DNA of 64,000 nucleotides from an uncultured Pelagibacteraceae bacterium (GCA_902622545.1 CACNQD010000001.1:1-64000); one strand, 5' to 3'; positions 10,368 through 19,599 are shown, counted from the stretch's first letter. Translations and numbers: made by a program. The notes: generated by a model not told the origin, from the sequence alone.

Positions 10368-11471
10368 GTAAAATAAAGATAAAAATAAAATTATAATAAT
10401 AAATATTACTGGAATAATAAATCTGTTTTTTGTCCAAATCTTATTCTTTGCATAAAAGATCTTACTTACAGAATTAGAAAATAATTTATCAGATGATAAC
10501 GTGTCATTAGAAACTCCAGTTTCTCTCCCTATATTTAAAAATTTATTTTTTCTATGTTCGATAATATCTTGTCTAGACATTGTGGTTAATTCTCCTAAAC
10601 ATCTGCTAATAGATTTTTTTACTTGTAAAAGAACTTTATCTTTATCTCTATGAGCTCCTCCGACTGGTTCTGAAATTATTTCATCTATTATTTTGAGTTC
10701 AAGTAAATCTTTAGATGTTAATTTCATTGCAGTAGCAGCCTCTAAAGTTTTTTTAGGATCTCTCCACAATATTGAAGCACATCCCTCTGGTGAAATTACA
10801 GAATATATTGCATTTTCAAACATTAATATTTTATTAGATGAAGCTAAAGCAATTGCTCCTCCAGATCCACCCTCGCCTATTATTATTGAAATAGTTGGAA
10901 CACCTAATGATAAAGAGCATTCGATTGATTTTGCAATTGCTTCTGCTTGGCCTCTTTCTTCAGCGCCTACCCCTGGATATGCACCAGGCGTATCAATAAA
11001 TATTACAACTGGTAAATTAAATTTATCTGCAATTTTCATTAATCTAATCGATTTCCTGTAACCCTCTGGCCTCATCATTCCAAAATTTCTTTCAATTCTA
11101 GAGTTGAGATCATCCCCTTTTTCTTGTCCAATTACTAAAACCGAATGTCCCTCAAAATTTGCTAGCCCCGCAATGGAAGATTTATCTTCTCCAAATAATC
11201 TATCTCCAGATAAAGGGAAAAAATTCTCAAAAAGATTATCTATAAAAAATTTTGATTTTGGTCTATCCTCATGCCTTGCAACTAAAGTTGTTTGCCAAGG
11301 GTCTAGTTTTGAATAGATATCCTTTAGTTTTTTGTCGAGATCTAATTGTAATTTATCAATTTTATCAGTATCGACAGTAGATATGCCTTCATTATTATAA
11401 GGGTCTTTCAAATTGTCTATTTCTGACTCAATATTTTTAATTTCATTTTCAAAATTTAAATAATTTTTCAT
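10359..11471 (-). CDS. accA: Acetyl-CoA carboxylase carboxyltransferase subunit alpha, with an unusual membrane tail
   Basis: With AccD it transfers the carboxyl group from biotin to acetyl-CoA, making malonyl-CoA. The N-terminal coiled region (FENEIKNIESEIDNLKD) and the crotonase-like core with DTPGAYPGVGAEERGQ and EGGSGGAIAL match AccA well. The ATG at 11471 was preferred to a TTG at 11480. Beyond the usual end (about 317 residues) there is an extra stretch of about 50 residues closing with a strongly hydrophobic segment (RFIIPVIFIIIILFLSLFYL), a probable C-terminal membrane anchor. The tail codons overlap secA on the opposite strand. Confidence 0.94.
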   Translation of the reverse strand: MKNYLNFENEIKNIESEIDNLKDPYNNEGISTVDTDKIDKLQLDLDKKLKDIYSKLDPWQTTLVARHEDRPKSKFFIDNLFENFFPLSGDRLFGEDKSSIAGLANFEGHSVLVIGQEKGDDLNSRIERNFGMMRPEGYRKSIRLMKIADKFNLPVVIFIDTPGAYPGVGAEERGQAEAIAKSIECSLSLGVPTISIIIGEGGSGGAIALASSNKILMFENAIYSVISPEGCASILWRDPKKTLEAATAMKLTSKDLLELKIIDEIISEPVGGAHRDKDKVLLQVKKSISRCLGELTTMSRQDIIEHRKNKFLNIGRETGVSNDTLSSDKLFSNSVSKIFYAKNKIWTKNRFIIPVIFIIIILFLSLFYLG

Positions 11472-11582
11472 ATACAGCAATATTAATTATATTTATATTT
11501 TAAAAAAGGCAATATGATGATTGCGATGATTATATCAGAAATAATCCTTGTAAATATGGAATTAAATAAAATATTATAAATT

Positions 11583-13763
11583 ATGAATAAAATTAAAAGT
11601 AAATATCAACCAGTGGGAAAATTATTTGTAAGCAAAGTTTTATATAACTTTGTAAACAAAGAACTTTTAAAAAACACAAAAATAAAATCAAAACAATTTT
11701 GGTATGGTTTAGATAAATCACTTTATTATTTAAGAGAGAAAAATGAAAGGTTGTTACAGACCAGAAAAGATTTACAAAACTCTATAGATGATTGGCATTT
11801 AAAAAATAAAGGAAAAAAATTTAATATAAAAGATTACAAAAAATTTTTATTAAAAATAGGGTATCTGAAAAAAAAATGCGCCAACTTTAAAATACAGACA
11901 AAAAATGTTGATGATGAAATTGCAAAAGTGCCTGGCCCACAATTGGTGGTCCCTATATCTAATGCTAGATATGCTTTAAACGCAGCAAACGCCAGGTGGG
12001 GAAGTTTATATGATGCGCTTTATGGAACAGACGCTATTGGTTCAGTTAAATTAGATAATAGGTACAACCCAGTAAGAGGAGGAAAAGTAATCAGATATTG
12101 CAGAAATTTTTTAGACGAAGTATTTCCATTAAAAAATGGTTCGTGGAAAAAAGTAAACACTCTAAAAATAAATGGAAATAAACTGATATTAAAAATAAAT
12201 GGTAAAAATGTTAAGCTGAAAGATACAAAACAATATAAAGGATACAGATCTGATAGAAAAAAATTAAAAGGTGTATTATTAATTAATAACAGCCTTCATG
12301 TTGAATTAATAATAAATCCATACGCTTTTAGTGCTAATAATGATCCTATTGGCCTAAGTGATTTAGTAATCGAGTCTGCAGTTTCAACAATAATTGATCA
12401 TGAGGATAGTGTAGCAGCGGTTGACGCTGAAGACAAAATTTTAGGTTACAGAAACTGGCTAGGATTAATGAAAGGAGATTTAAAAGTAAAATTCGAAAAA
12501 TTAGGAAAAAAATATGAGAGATTTTTAAATTCAGACAGAAATTATATTTCCTCTAAAGGTAAAAGTATTAAATTACATGGGAGAGCATTATTGCTTAATA
12601 GAAATGTAGGTCATTTAATGAAAACTCCAGCTATTCTTTTTTCAGATAAGTCTCAAATTCCTGAAGGTATCTTGGATGCATTCATAACTTCTGCAGCATG
12701 TCTTCATGATATGGGTAAAAAAAAAAATTCTAGAACTGGTTCAATTTATATAGTTAAACCAAAAATGCATGGTCCAGATGAGGTGGCTTTTGCTGATGAA
12801 ATTTTTTCAAAAGTAGAAGAGGTTTTAAAATTAAGAAGGAATACTATAAAAATTGGAATAATGGATGAAGAAAGGAGGACAAGCTCGAATCTAAAACAAT
12901 GTATTAATAGAGTAAAAAAAAGAGTTGTTTTTATTAACACAGGATTTCTCGATAGAACTGGTGATGAAATGCACACATCCATGGAAGCAGGTCCCATGAT
13001 GAAAAAAGGTGAAATGAAAAATTCAGATTGGATAAAAGCATACGAAAACAATAATGTTAAGGTTGGGCTAGAATGTGGTTTTTCTGGTAAAGCACAAATT
13101 GGAAAAGGAATGTGGGCTGCGCCAGATAAAATGCAAGATATGTTGGATCAAAAAATTGGTCATCCAAAATCTGGTGCTAATTGTGCCTGGACACCGTCTC
13201 CTACCGCCGCGACTTTACATGCAATGCATTATCATAAAGTAAATGTTTTTGATGTTCATAAAAAAATTGAAAAAAAAATAAAATTTGACATAGATAGACT
13301 GTTGTCCATACCTATAATTTCTAAACCAACTTGGAACATGGACGAAATAAAAAATGAGCTAGAAAATAATTGTCAAGGAATTTTAGGTTATGTTGTTAGA
13401 TGGATCGACAGTGGCATAGGTTGTTCAAAAGTCCCAGATATAAATGACATAGGATTAATGGAAGACAGAGCAACTCTGAGAATATCTTCACAGCACATTG
13501 CAAATTGGCTTCATCACAATATATGTACTGCTTCGCAGGTTTTAGAAACTTTAAAAAAAATGGCAAAAATAGTTGATGACCAAAATAAGAGTGATCCAAA
13601 ATATGAAAAAATGTCAGCAAATTTTGATAAATCTATAGCTTTCAAAACAGCATGTGATTTAATTTTCAAAGGAAAAGATCAACCATCCGGTTATACGGAA
13701 CCATTATTGCATACTAATAGACATTTAAAAAAATTAAATCTGTACCCTGTTTTTAAAAGCTGA
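11583..13763 (+). CDS. glcB: Malate synthase G
   Basis: Condenses glyoxylate with acetyl-CoA to give malate. The 726 residues fit the large isoform G, not the shorter aceB type. Landmarks are AVDAEDKILGYRNWLGLMKGD, NSRTGSIYIVKPKMHGPDE with the catalytic Arg, the metal-binding DEERRTSSNL, GFLDRTGDEMHTS, and MEDRATLRISSQHIANWL with the C-terminal catalytic Asp. The leader of about 100 bases is AT-rich. No isocitrate lyase gene is in the window. The 3' end overlaps the convergent recR by 30 bases. Confidence 0.97.
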   Translation: MNKIKSKYQPVGKLFVSKVLYNFVNKELLKNTKIKSKQFWYGLDKSLYYLREKNERLLQTRKDLQNSIDDWHLKNKGKKFNIKDYKKFLLKIGYLKKKCANFKIQTKNVDDEIAKVPGPQLVVPISNARYALNAANARWGSLYDALYGTDAIGSVKLDNRYNPVRGGKVIRYCRNFLDEVFPLKNGSWKKVNTLKINGNKLILKINGKNVKLKDTKQYKGYRSDRKKLKGVLLINNSLHVELIINPYAFSANNDPIGLSDLVIESAVSTIIDHEDSVAAVDAEDKILGYRNWLGLMKGDLKVKFEKLGKKYERFLNSDRNYISSKGKSIKLHGRALLLNRNVGHLMKTPAILFSDKSQIPEGILDAFITSAACLHDMGKKKNSRTGSIYIVKPKMHGPDEVAFADEIFSKVEEVLKLRRNTIKIGIMDEERRTSSNLKQCINRVKKRVVFINTGFLDRTGDEMHTSMEAGPMMKKGEMKNSDWIKAYENNNVKVGLECGFSGKAQIGKGMWAAPDKMQDMLDQKIGHPKSGANCAWTPSPTAATLHAMHYHKVNVFDVHKKIEKKIKFDIDRLLSIPIISKPTWNMDEIKNELENNCQGILGYVVRWIDSGIGCSKVPDINDIGLMEDRATLRISSQHIANWLHHNICTASQVLETLKKMAKIVDDQNKSDPKYEKMSANFDKSIAFKTACDLIFKGKDQPSGYTEPLLHTNRHLKKLNLYPVFKS

Positions 13764-14339
13764 AAATAATGTTCCATCATCCAAGCTTTCGATTTCACCT
13801 CCGACAGGAAGTCCTTGAGCTAGTTTAGATATTTTTACATTAGTATTTTTCAGAGTTTCTTCAATGTAATAAGCTGTGGTTTGTCCCTCAACAGTAGCGC
13901 TCGTGGCAACAATTACCTCTTCAATATTTTGTTTTTTTACTCTCTCCACTAGTGAATCTACAAGTTGTCTCTGGCTTTTATCTATTGTCCCAGATATGGT
14001 TCCACCCAAAATATGGAAATAACCACTAAAAATGTTTGTGCTTTCTATGCTCCACTGGTCAGCAATATTTTCAACCACACAAATCTTGGAAAATTTTTTT
14101 TGTAAATTGTTGCAATTTTTATATCCATTACACTCTTCTTTTAAAGATTTTAGTGCACCACAATAATTACATCTAGAGATATTTTTATATACATTCGCTA
14201 AAGCATTAATTGTAGGTTTCATTATCTCGTCCTTATTATTTATTAATTTTAAAATTATTCTTTTTGCAGACTTTGGTCCTAACCCTGGAAATTTGGATAC
14301 AGCTTTTATTAATTCATCAATTTCTTTTAATTCCATCAT
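13734..14339 (-). CDS. recR: Recombination mediator RecR
   Basis: Component of RecFOR gap repair. The 201-residue protein has an N-terminal helix-hairpin-helix (FPGLGPKSAKRI), a zinc-finger segment, a Toprim domain beginning ICVVENIADQWSIE, and a C-terminal GLPVGGEIESLDDGTL motif. The zinc finger reads CNYC, nine residues, C, five residues, C. The last pair is normally CxxC, so its geometry is altered. It follows ybaB by 3 bases in the conserved dnaX-ybaB-recR operon. Confidence 0.95.
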   Translation of the reverse strand: MMELKEIDELIKAVSKFPGLGPKSAKRIILKLINNKDEIMKPTINALANVYKNISRCNYCGALKSLKEECNGYKNCNNLQKKFSKICVVENIADQWSIESTNIFSGYFHILGGTISGTIDKSQRQLVDSLVERVKKQNIEEVIVATSATVEGQTTAYYIEETLKNTNVKISKLAQGLPVGGEIESLDDGTLFSAFKNRVQI

Positions 14340-14342
14340 AAT

Positions 14343-14660
14343 TTATAATGGCCATTTAAAACCAGGTATTCCAAAACCTCCGGTGACCTTCGAGAGTTCG
14401 TCTGAAGTTTTAGATTTAAGGTTACTTTTCGCGTTATTGTGGGCTGCAATTATTAAATCTTCTAATAAAGATTTATCTTCTTTTAGAATACTATCTGAAA
14501 CAAATAAGCTTTCTATCTCTCCGTCACCATTCAATACTATTCTTACATCACCTCCACCAGAGGAGCCTTCGGCTTTGATATTTTTTATTTTTTCTTGGCT
14601 TTCCTTAACTTTTGATTCTATCTCTTTCGCTTTTTCCAAAATTTTATTAAAATCATTCAT
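14343..14660 (-). CDS. ybaB: YbaB/EbfC family nucleoid-associated protein
   Basis: Small dimeric DNA-binding protein of 105 residues: a long N-terminal helix (FNKILEKAKEIESKVKE), the central beta segment with GGGDVRIVLNGDGEIESLFVS, and a C-terminal GGFGIPG. It sits between dnaX (8-base overlap) and recR, the classic position of this family, which suggests a role in chromosome or recombination housekeeping. The exact function of the family is unsettled. Confidence 0.93.
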   Translation of the reverse strand: MNDFNKILEKAKEIESKVKESQEKIKNIKAEGSSGGGDVRIVLNGDGEIESLFVSDSILKEDKSLLEDLIIAAHNNAKSNLKSKTSDELSKVTGGFGIPGFKWPL

Positions 14661-16320
14661 TACTTTCCTCCACTAAGTTTTTAATTTTCAAAATCTCTAA
14701 ATCCGGAAATAAATTTATTGTTTCTTTATAAAAATCTGAATTTTTTAAATCTTCTAAATTATCATCATTTTGTTCTTTTTGAATTTGTTTCATCGTTTTA
14801 GATCCAGTTTTTTTAGACAATAATATTATCCATCTCTCTCCGGTCCAGGCTAATAATTTAGATGTTAAATTTTTAATGAAATTTTTATCCAGATTCTCAT
14901 TAAAGGTGATCTCAATATTTTTATTTTTAAAGCTAATTAAATTTACATTATTTTCTAACTCATATTTTAAACCAATTTCTTTTTTTAAGACGCAAATTGA
15001 TAATAATTCATTAAAAGAATTTATTTTAGTTTTATTAGTTAAATTTTTTTCATCCAAAGAAACTTTTTGTTCTTCTTGAGAAGAAAATTTAATTTGATTA
15101 ATTGTTTTATTATTGTTCTCAATATCAATTTTTTTTTTAAATTCACTGTCTAATAATTCATTTTTAGCTTTGACATTTTCATTATTAAAATTTTGTTTGT
15201 CGTCTAAATGTTTCCTTTTCAAATACATTAGTCTTATTAAAAACATCTCTATAGCCAAATGCTGGTTAGTAACTAAGTTAATTTCACTCATTATGTTTAT
15301 CGAGAATTCCCAAAATAATAAAATTGTTCTATTGTCAATCTTATTTGATAAATCTACGATCCTTTTAAAGTCAACGTCTGTAAATTCTAAAGTCGAGCTT
15401 ATATTATTTATATTTTTATGATTTTTTAAATAATAGATCATTTCAATAAAATCATTGATAAATATTTTTGGTTCTATTCCTTGATTGTATATATTTCTGT
15501 ATAATTCTAAAACTTTTTCCTCATTACCTTTAAGTAATTCAGTAATAAGACTAATAAGATAACTTTTGTCAAAGTACCCAAATATTTCTTGAGCGGATTT
15601 TAAATCAAGTTTATCGTTATTATAATTGCTACTTAAAAGTATTCTATCCAATAAAGATAAAGAGTCTCTTACAGATCCTTCAGATATTTTAACAATCAGT
15701 TTCAATACATCATCATTTATTTTTTTTTTTTCTAAAGATATTACCTTTTTTAGGAATTTTAATAGTTCATCATAGCTTATTCTCATTAAATCAAATCTCT
15801 GACATCTGGACAGCACAGTTACAGGTATTTTATTAACCTCGGTCGTTGCAAAAATAAATTTCAAATATTCTGGGGGTTCTTCAAGGGTTTTTAGCAAAGC
15901 ATTAAATGCTTGTTTGCTCAACATATGAACTTCATCAATTATAAATATTTTATATTTGGAAGATGTTGGCCCATATCGTGCAAATTCAATAAGATCTCTT
16001 ACATCGTCTACACCTGTTTTGCTAGCTGCATCCATTTCAAGAACATCTATATGCCGAGACTCTTCTATTGATTTGCAGTTTTCACACTTATTATCTAAAC
16101 AGTTTTTTTTTTCTGGATCAGAACAATTTAGTGATTTAGCTAAAATTCTAGCAATTGTAGTTTTTCCAACTCCCCTGATACCTGTAAATAAAAAAGCATT
16201 AGGAATCTTATTTAATTCAATTGATTTTTTTATTGCATCTACAATTATATTTTGACCAACCAACTCATCAAAAATCTGTGGCCGATATTTTATTGCTAAT
16301 ACTTTTTTATTAGTGCTCAT
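14653..16320 (-). CDS. dnaX: DNA polymerase III subunits gamma/tau
   Basis: Clamp-loader ATPase of 555 residues from the ATG at 16320. A longer frame starting at 16374 would run through the SRP RNA and is rejected; MSTNKKVLAIKYRP is the normal DnaX N-terminus. Visible motifs are Walker A GIRGVGKT, DEVHMLSK, the sensor segment FATTEVNKIPVTVLSRCQRFD and SEGSVRDSLSLLD. The zinc module is C, seven residues, C, four residues, CENC, where CxxCxxC is usual at the end. Only 7 bases separate the start from the SRP RNA, and no Shine-Dalgarno sequence is evident. Confidence 0.96.
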   Translation of the reverse strand: MSTNKKVLAIKYRPQIFDELVGQNIIVDAIKKSIELNKIPNAFLFTGIRGVGKTTIARILAKSLNCSDPEKKNCLDNKCENCKSIEESRHIDVLEMDAASKTGVDDVRDLIEFARYGPTSSKYKIFIIDEVHMLSKQAFNALLKTLEEPPEYLKFIFATTEVNKIPVTVLSRCQRFDLMRISYDELLKFLKKVISLEKKKINDDVLKLIVKISEGSVRDSLSLLDRILLSSNYNNDKLDLKSAQEIFGYFDKSYLISLITELLKGNEEKVLELYRNIYNQGIEPKIFINDFIEMIYYLKNHKNINNISSTLEFTDVDFKRIVDLSNKIDNRTILLFWEFSINIMSEINLVTNQHLAIEMFLIRLMYLKRKHLDDKQNFNNENVKAKNELLDSEFKKKIDIENNNKTINQIKFSSQEEQKVSLDEKNLTNKTKINSFNELLSICVLKKEIGLKYELENNVNLISFKNKNIEITFNENLDKNFIKNLTSKLLAWTGERWIILLSKKTGSKTMKQIQKEQNDDNLEDLKNSDFYKETINLFPDLEILKIKNLVEESNE

Positions 16321-16327
16321 TTTAAAA

Positions 16328-16413
16328 GGGACCAACCAACCTGGAAAATACTCATTACCCTTGCTCTTTTTCAAGCCTGGGGGAGTTTATGGTAATACCA
16401 CCTGATTGGCCCC
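16328..16413 (-). ncRNA. ffs: Signal recognition particle RNA (4.5S type)
   Basis: Small bacterial SRP RNA of about 86 bases read on the minus strand. The 5' end GGGGCCAAUCAG pairs over 12 positions (with G-U pairs) with the 3' end of the RNA. The apical domain contains CCCCCAGG, a CUU-GAAA-AAG hairpin tip and GAGCAAGGGUA, which correspond to the conserved Ffh-binding asymmetric loop and GNRA tetraloop. GAAA replaces the common GGAA loop. The position just upstream of dnaX is the one expected in alphaproteobacteria. A short U-run follows the 3' end. Confidence 0.93.
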
Positions 16414-16418
16414 TTTTT

Positions 16419-16448
16419 ATTATAACAGTTATATTTTCTAGTCTACAA
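16419..16448 (-). promoter_or_regulatory. Sigma-70-type promoter of the SRP RNA
   Basis: On the minus strand a perfect TATAAT (16424-16419) stands 5 bases before the first G of the SRP RNA, and TTGTAG (16448-16443) lies 18 bases further upstream as a -35 element. Spacing and start point agree with a housekeeping promoter that would also drive dnaX-ybaB-recR by read-through. Confidence 0.65.
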
Positions 16449-16461
16449 TAAAAGTTTTAAA

Positions 16462-17295
16462 TTATTTGATATTTCTGTACTCACTTGCTTCGTAAACACC
16501 AAGTATATCTAAATTGACGGTGTGAAAACCTAATTCTTCTAGAGATTTTTGAATTTTTGGATCTTCGATATGACCGTACATATCACAAATAAATAAATAT
16601 TGTTCAAAACTGTTTTGGTCTGAAAAACTCTCTAATTTGCTTAAATTAACATTGTTGGTTGCAAAACCTCCAAGGCATTTGTACAAAGCAGCTGGTTTAT
16701 TTTTCACCTTAAATATACAACTTGTAATATAATTTTTATTTTTAAATTCTGGATGTGATTTCTTTTTTCCCATTATTAAAAATCTCGTAACATTACTATT
16801 ATTGTCCTCGATATTTTCCTTTACAATCTTTAAATCATAAATTTTAGCAGCAAGCTCGGAGGCAATGGCAGCTTCACTTTTTATTTTTTTTTCACTTATA
16901 TACTTAGCGCTTCCAGCAGTATCAGCTGCAATTATAGTTTCAAATTTGTAAGAGTTAATTAATTTTTGACATTGCGAAATAGCTTGAGAATGCGACCTTA
17001 CTGACTTAACATTTTTAAGTTCATTGTCTTTTAAAATTATTAAATTGTGTTTTATTTCCTGAAAATGTTCTGCGTAAATTTGCAGTTTATACTTATTAAT
17101 CAAATATTGAATATCTGCAACTCTTCCTGCTATAGAATTTTCTACTGGTATTATTGTCTTATGTTCTTCATTTTCGTTGCAATGCTTAAAACAATCTTCA
17201 AATGTATTATAAGGTATGAACTCATATTCTGGGTAAATTTTCTTTGCAGCTAAATGAGAATAAGCACCGGGAGATCCTTGATAAACAATTTTCAT
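16462..17295 (-). CDS. pheA: Prephenate dehydratase
   Basis: Converts prephenate to phenylpyruvate in phenylalanine synthesis. It is the 277-residue monofunctional form without chorismate mutase. The catalytic domain starts IVYQGSPGAYSHLAA, includes VPVENSIAGRV and the catalytic NVTRFLIM, and is followed by a C-terminal ACT domain (NKPAALYKCLGGFATNNVNL, then LESF) for feedback inhibition by Phe. It overlaps kdsB by 4 bases, as in other alphaproteobacteria. Confidence 0.96.
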   Translation of the reverse strand: MKIVYQGSPGAYSHLAAKKIYPEYEFIPYNTFEDCFKHCNENEEHKTIIPVENSIAGRVADIQYLINKYKLQIYAEHFQEIKHNLIILKDNELKNVKSVRSHSQAISQCQKLINSYKFETIIAADTAGSAKYISEKKIKSEAAIASELAAKIYDLKIVKENIEDNNSNVTRFLIMGKKKSHPEFKNKNYITSCIFKVKNKPAALYKCLGGFATNNVNLSKLESFSDQNSFEQYLFICDMYGHIEDPKIQKSLEELGFHTVNLDILGVYEASEYRNIK

Positions 17296-18038
17296 AATTT
17301 CTTGATTTTATATTCCATAATTTTTTTTATTTCCACATAATCCTCAACTGTATCAATACCAAAAGACTTATTTTTACTATATACAACATCAATATTAATA
17401 CCATTTTCAATAGCTCTTAACTGTTCAAGTCTATGTTTTATTTCATTCTTGGATTGTCTTAAATTTACAAATTTTCTTAGAATGGATGTCCTAAATTGAT
17501 ATATCCCAATATGACCGTAAGCATTTTTTTTGGGATGTTTACATTTCCTTAAAAATTTTTTTGCTTTAGATATTTTTTTTTTTTCTATATTGTTATAGGT
17601 AATTACTTTAACAATGCTCTTATCTATAAAATCGGCCTTAGTGATTTTATTTCCAATTGTGCCAATATCTGAATTTTTTGAAATTATATTATTATTTAAA
17701 TTTACAATATCTTTAGGATTAATAAAAGGTTCGTCTCCTTGAAGGTTAATGATATATTCACAATTTAATTTTTTACTGATTTTTTTATATGCTTCAAATA
17801 TTCTATCTGTGCCAGTTTTGTGTTTTTTTTTGGTTAAAATAAATTTACCTTTGATTTTTGAAATCTCATTAGCAATTTCCGTATCTCCTGTGGCTACATA
17901 GACCTTGCCAACTTTAGATTCTATTGCTCTTTTATAAACGTGCTGAATTATTGATAAATTACCTATTTTTAACAAAGGTTTATTTGGAAGGCGAGTTGCG
18001 CTCAATCTTGACGGTATTATAATGATAGTTTTAGACAT
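17292..18038 (-). CDS. kdsB: 3-deoxy-manno-octulosonate cytidylyltransferase
   Basis: Activates Kdo with CTP for lipopolysaccharide inner-core synthesis. Start chosen at the ATG at 18038, giving MSKTIIIIPSRLSATRLPNK, the typical N-terminus; the frame continues upstream without conserved sequence. Other marks are INLQGDEPFI and HIGIYQFR, with LEQLRAIENG near the C-terminus. At 248 residues it has normal length. It works with kdsD, present at 24013. It is divergent from the cytochrome c gene. Confidence 0.95.
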   Translation of the reverse strand: MSKTIIIIPSRLSATRLPNKPLLKIGNLSIIQHVYKRAIESKVGKVYVATGDTEIANEISKIKGKFILTKKKHKTGTDRIFEAYKKISKKLNCEYIINLQGDEPFINPKDIVNLNNNIISKNSDIGTIGNKITKADFIDKSIVKVITYNNIEKKKISKAKKFLRKCKHPKKNAYGHIGIYQFRTSILRKFVNLRQSKNEIKHRLEQLRAIENGINIDVVYSKNKSFGIDTVEDYVEIKKIMEYKIKKL

Positions 18039-18132
18039 AAATTGTAAAATTTGTGCGTCTATGAGACGCAAACTTTTTTTTAGATAGCATTTTTTTCAAT
18101 TAACATGTTATACGTAATTTATACATAGAATA

Positions 18133-18678
18133 ATGGACTCTTTTGAGATAAACAAAATCATAGCTTCAATACTTCTCGTAGCACTATTAATAATTGGTAT
18201 TAGTAAAATTTCAAATATCATATTTAAAGTAGATAAATTAGATAGTTCTGCTTATAAAGTAGATCTTCCTGATAATGGCGCTAAACAAATAAGTGAAGAA
18301 AACACCATGAAAGCTGATGAAAAAGTAGATATCTCGGCTCTAATGGCTTTAGGTGATATCGCGCATGGTGAAAAGGTTTTTAAAAAATGTTCAGCTTGTC
18401 ATTCAATCGAAGCAGGTGGAGGTAATAAGATCGGGCCAGCATTATATAATGTGGTAGGTAGAAAAATTGCAGCTGTGGAAGATTATAAATATTCAAAAGC
18501 TTTAGTCGAATACCAAAAAAATTGGTCTTTTGAGGAGCTGAATGGTTTTTTGATAAAACCGCAAAAATGGATTAAAGGTACAAAAATGGCTTACGCAGGA
18601 TTAAGAAAAGAAAAAGATAGAGCCTCAGTTATTTTATATTTAAATAAGTATTCAGATAATCCACTTCCTTTACCTTAA
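18133..18678 (+). CDS. cycM: Membrane-anchored cytochrome c (cytochrome c-552/cM type)
   Basis: Class I c-type cytochrome of 181 residues. An uncleaved N-terminal membrane anchor (about residues 8-30) is followed by a linker and a heme domain with CSACH (Cys86, Cys89, His90), GPALYNVVGR, and KMAYAG supplying the Met ligand. Such proteins carry electrons from the bc1 complex to cytochrome oxidase. The gene is divergent from kdsB-pheA, an arrangement found for cycM in other alphaproteobacteria. The stop overlaps argF by 9 bases, convergent. Confidence 0.9.
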   Translation: MDSFEINKIIASILLVALLIIGISKISNIIFKVDKLDSSAYKVDLPDNGAKQISEENTMKADEKVDISALMALGDIAHGEKVFKKCSACHSIEAGGGNKIGPALYNVVGRKIAAVEDYKYSKALVEYQKNWSFEELNGFLIKPQKWIKGTKMAYAGLRKEKDRASVILYLNKYSDNPLPLP

Positions 18679-19599
18679 TTTTCCAAAACAATACAATAAT
18701 ATACTTTTTTGAACGTGAACTCTATTTGAGGCTTGTTGCCAAACACAAGATCTCTTACCTAAAAAAATTTCATCTGTAACTTCATTACCACGAGGTAAGC
18801 AATGTAAAAAAATACAATCTTTTTTTGCATAGCTAAATAATTTCTTGTCAATTTTAAAGTTTTTAAATTCTTTTAATTTATTTTTTTTATTAACTTTATC
18901 ATTAAGAGATATAACCTTATCAGAAAATATTACATCAGCATTTAATGCTGCTTTTTTAGGGTCTTCATAAATATAAATTTTTTTCTTATTTTTTTTAACC
19001 CAGTTTAAAACATCTAAATTTGGTTTAAACTTTTTCGGACAGCCTATTCGCAACTTAAATGAAAATTTTACGGAGGCTGCAATTAAACTATTTAAAACAT
19101 TATTTGAATCACCGATCCAGCAGATATCTAAATTTGAAATAGATTTTTTTTTAATTTCTTCAACTGTGAATATATCTGACAGCACTTGTGTTGGATGAGA
19201 CGATGGACTTAAACCATTAATTACTGGAATTGATAAATATTTTTTGAAATTTTCTACTTTTTCATCATCATCAGTTCTAAGCATAAATCCATCACCATAG
19301 GTAGACAAAATTTTAGCGGTATCTGCTATACTTTCTCCCCCTTGTCCAAGATGTAGTTCGTTTGATCTCAAAGTAATTGTGCCACCACCCAATTGTTTGA
19401 TCGCTAAATAAAAACTCAGTCGAGTTCTTAAACTTGGTTTTTCAAACATCTGTACTAATATTTTACCTTTGAGAGGGGATCCTTTGTCGACTTCTAACGT
19501 ATTTAATGTCTTTCTTAATTTTTTTCTTTTTTTAGCATCTAAAATAATTTTTCTAAGATCTTTGGTTTTGATATCTTTTAAATTTATAAAATGATTCAT
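18670..19599 (-). CDS. argF: Ornithine carbamoyltransferase
   Basis: Forms citrulline from ornithine and carbamoyl phosphate. The start at 19599 gives MNHFINLKDI, the usual N-terminus, just after the argD stop; an ATG 15 bases upstream would overlap argD. The carbamoyl-phosphate loop reads FEKPSLRTRLSF, with Leu where most family members have Thr (STRTR). The catalytic HCLPRGNEVTDEIF is intact, and SHPTQVLSD is present. The SLRTR form also occurs in acetylornithine carbamoyltransferases, but the argD/argJ context favours the ordinary OTC role. Confidence 0.92.
   Translation of the reverse strand: MNHFINLKDIKTKDLRKIILDAKKRKKLRKTLNTLEVDKGSPLKGKILVQMFEKPSLRTRLSFYLAIKQLGGGTITLRSNELHLGQGGESIADTAKILSTYGDGFMLRTDDDEKVENFKKYLSIPVINGLSPSSHPTQVLSDIFTVEEIKKKSISNLDICWIGDSNNVLNSLIAASVKFSFKLRIGCPKKFKPNLDVLNWVKKNKKKIYIYEDPKKAALNADVIFSDKVISLNDKVNKKNKLKEFKNFKIDKKLFSYAKKDCIFLHCLPRGNEVTDEIFLGKRSCVWQQASNRVHVQKSILLYCFGKLR

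Noticed and set aside
10693-11061. 122-residue plus-strand frame opposite accA
   Set aside because: Antisense shadow of a strongly conserved coding region.
11481-11582. Glycine riboswitch before glcB, as reported for some SAR11 strains
   Set aside because: The leader has only about 100 AT-rich bases without the conserved glycine-aptamer core; a covariance search could settle it.
16321-16374. N-terminal extension of dnaX
   Set aside because: The extra 18 codons read through the SRP RNA and have no similarity to DnaX; MSTNKK at 16320 is the normal start.
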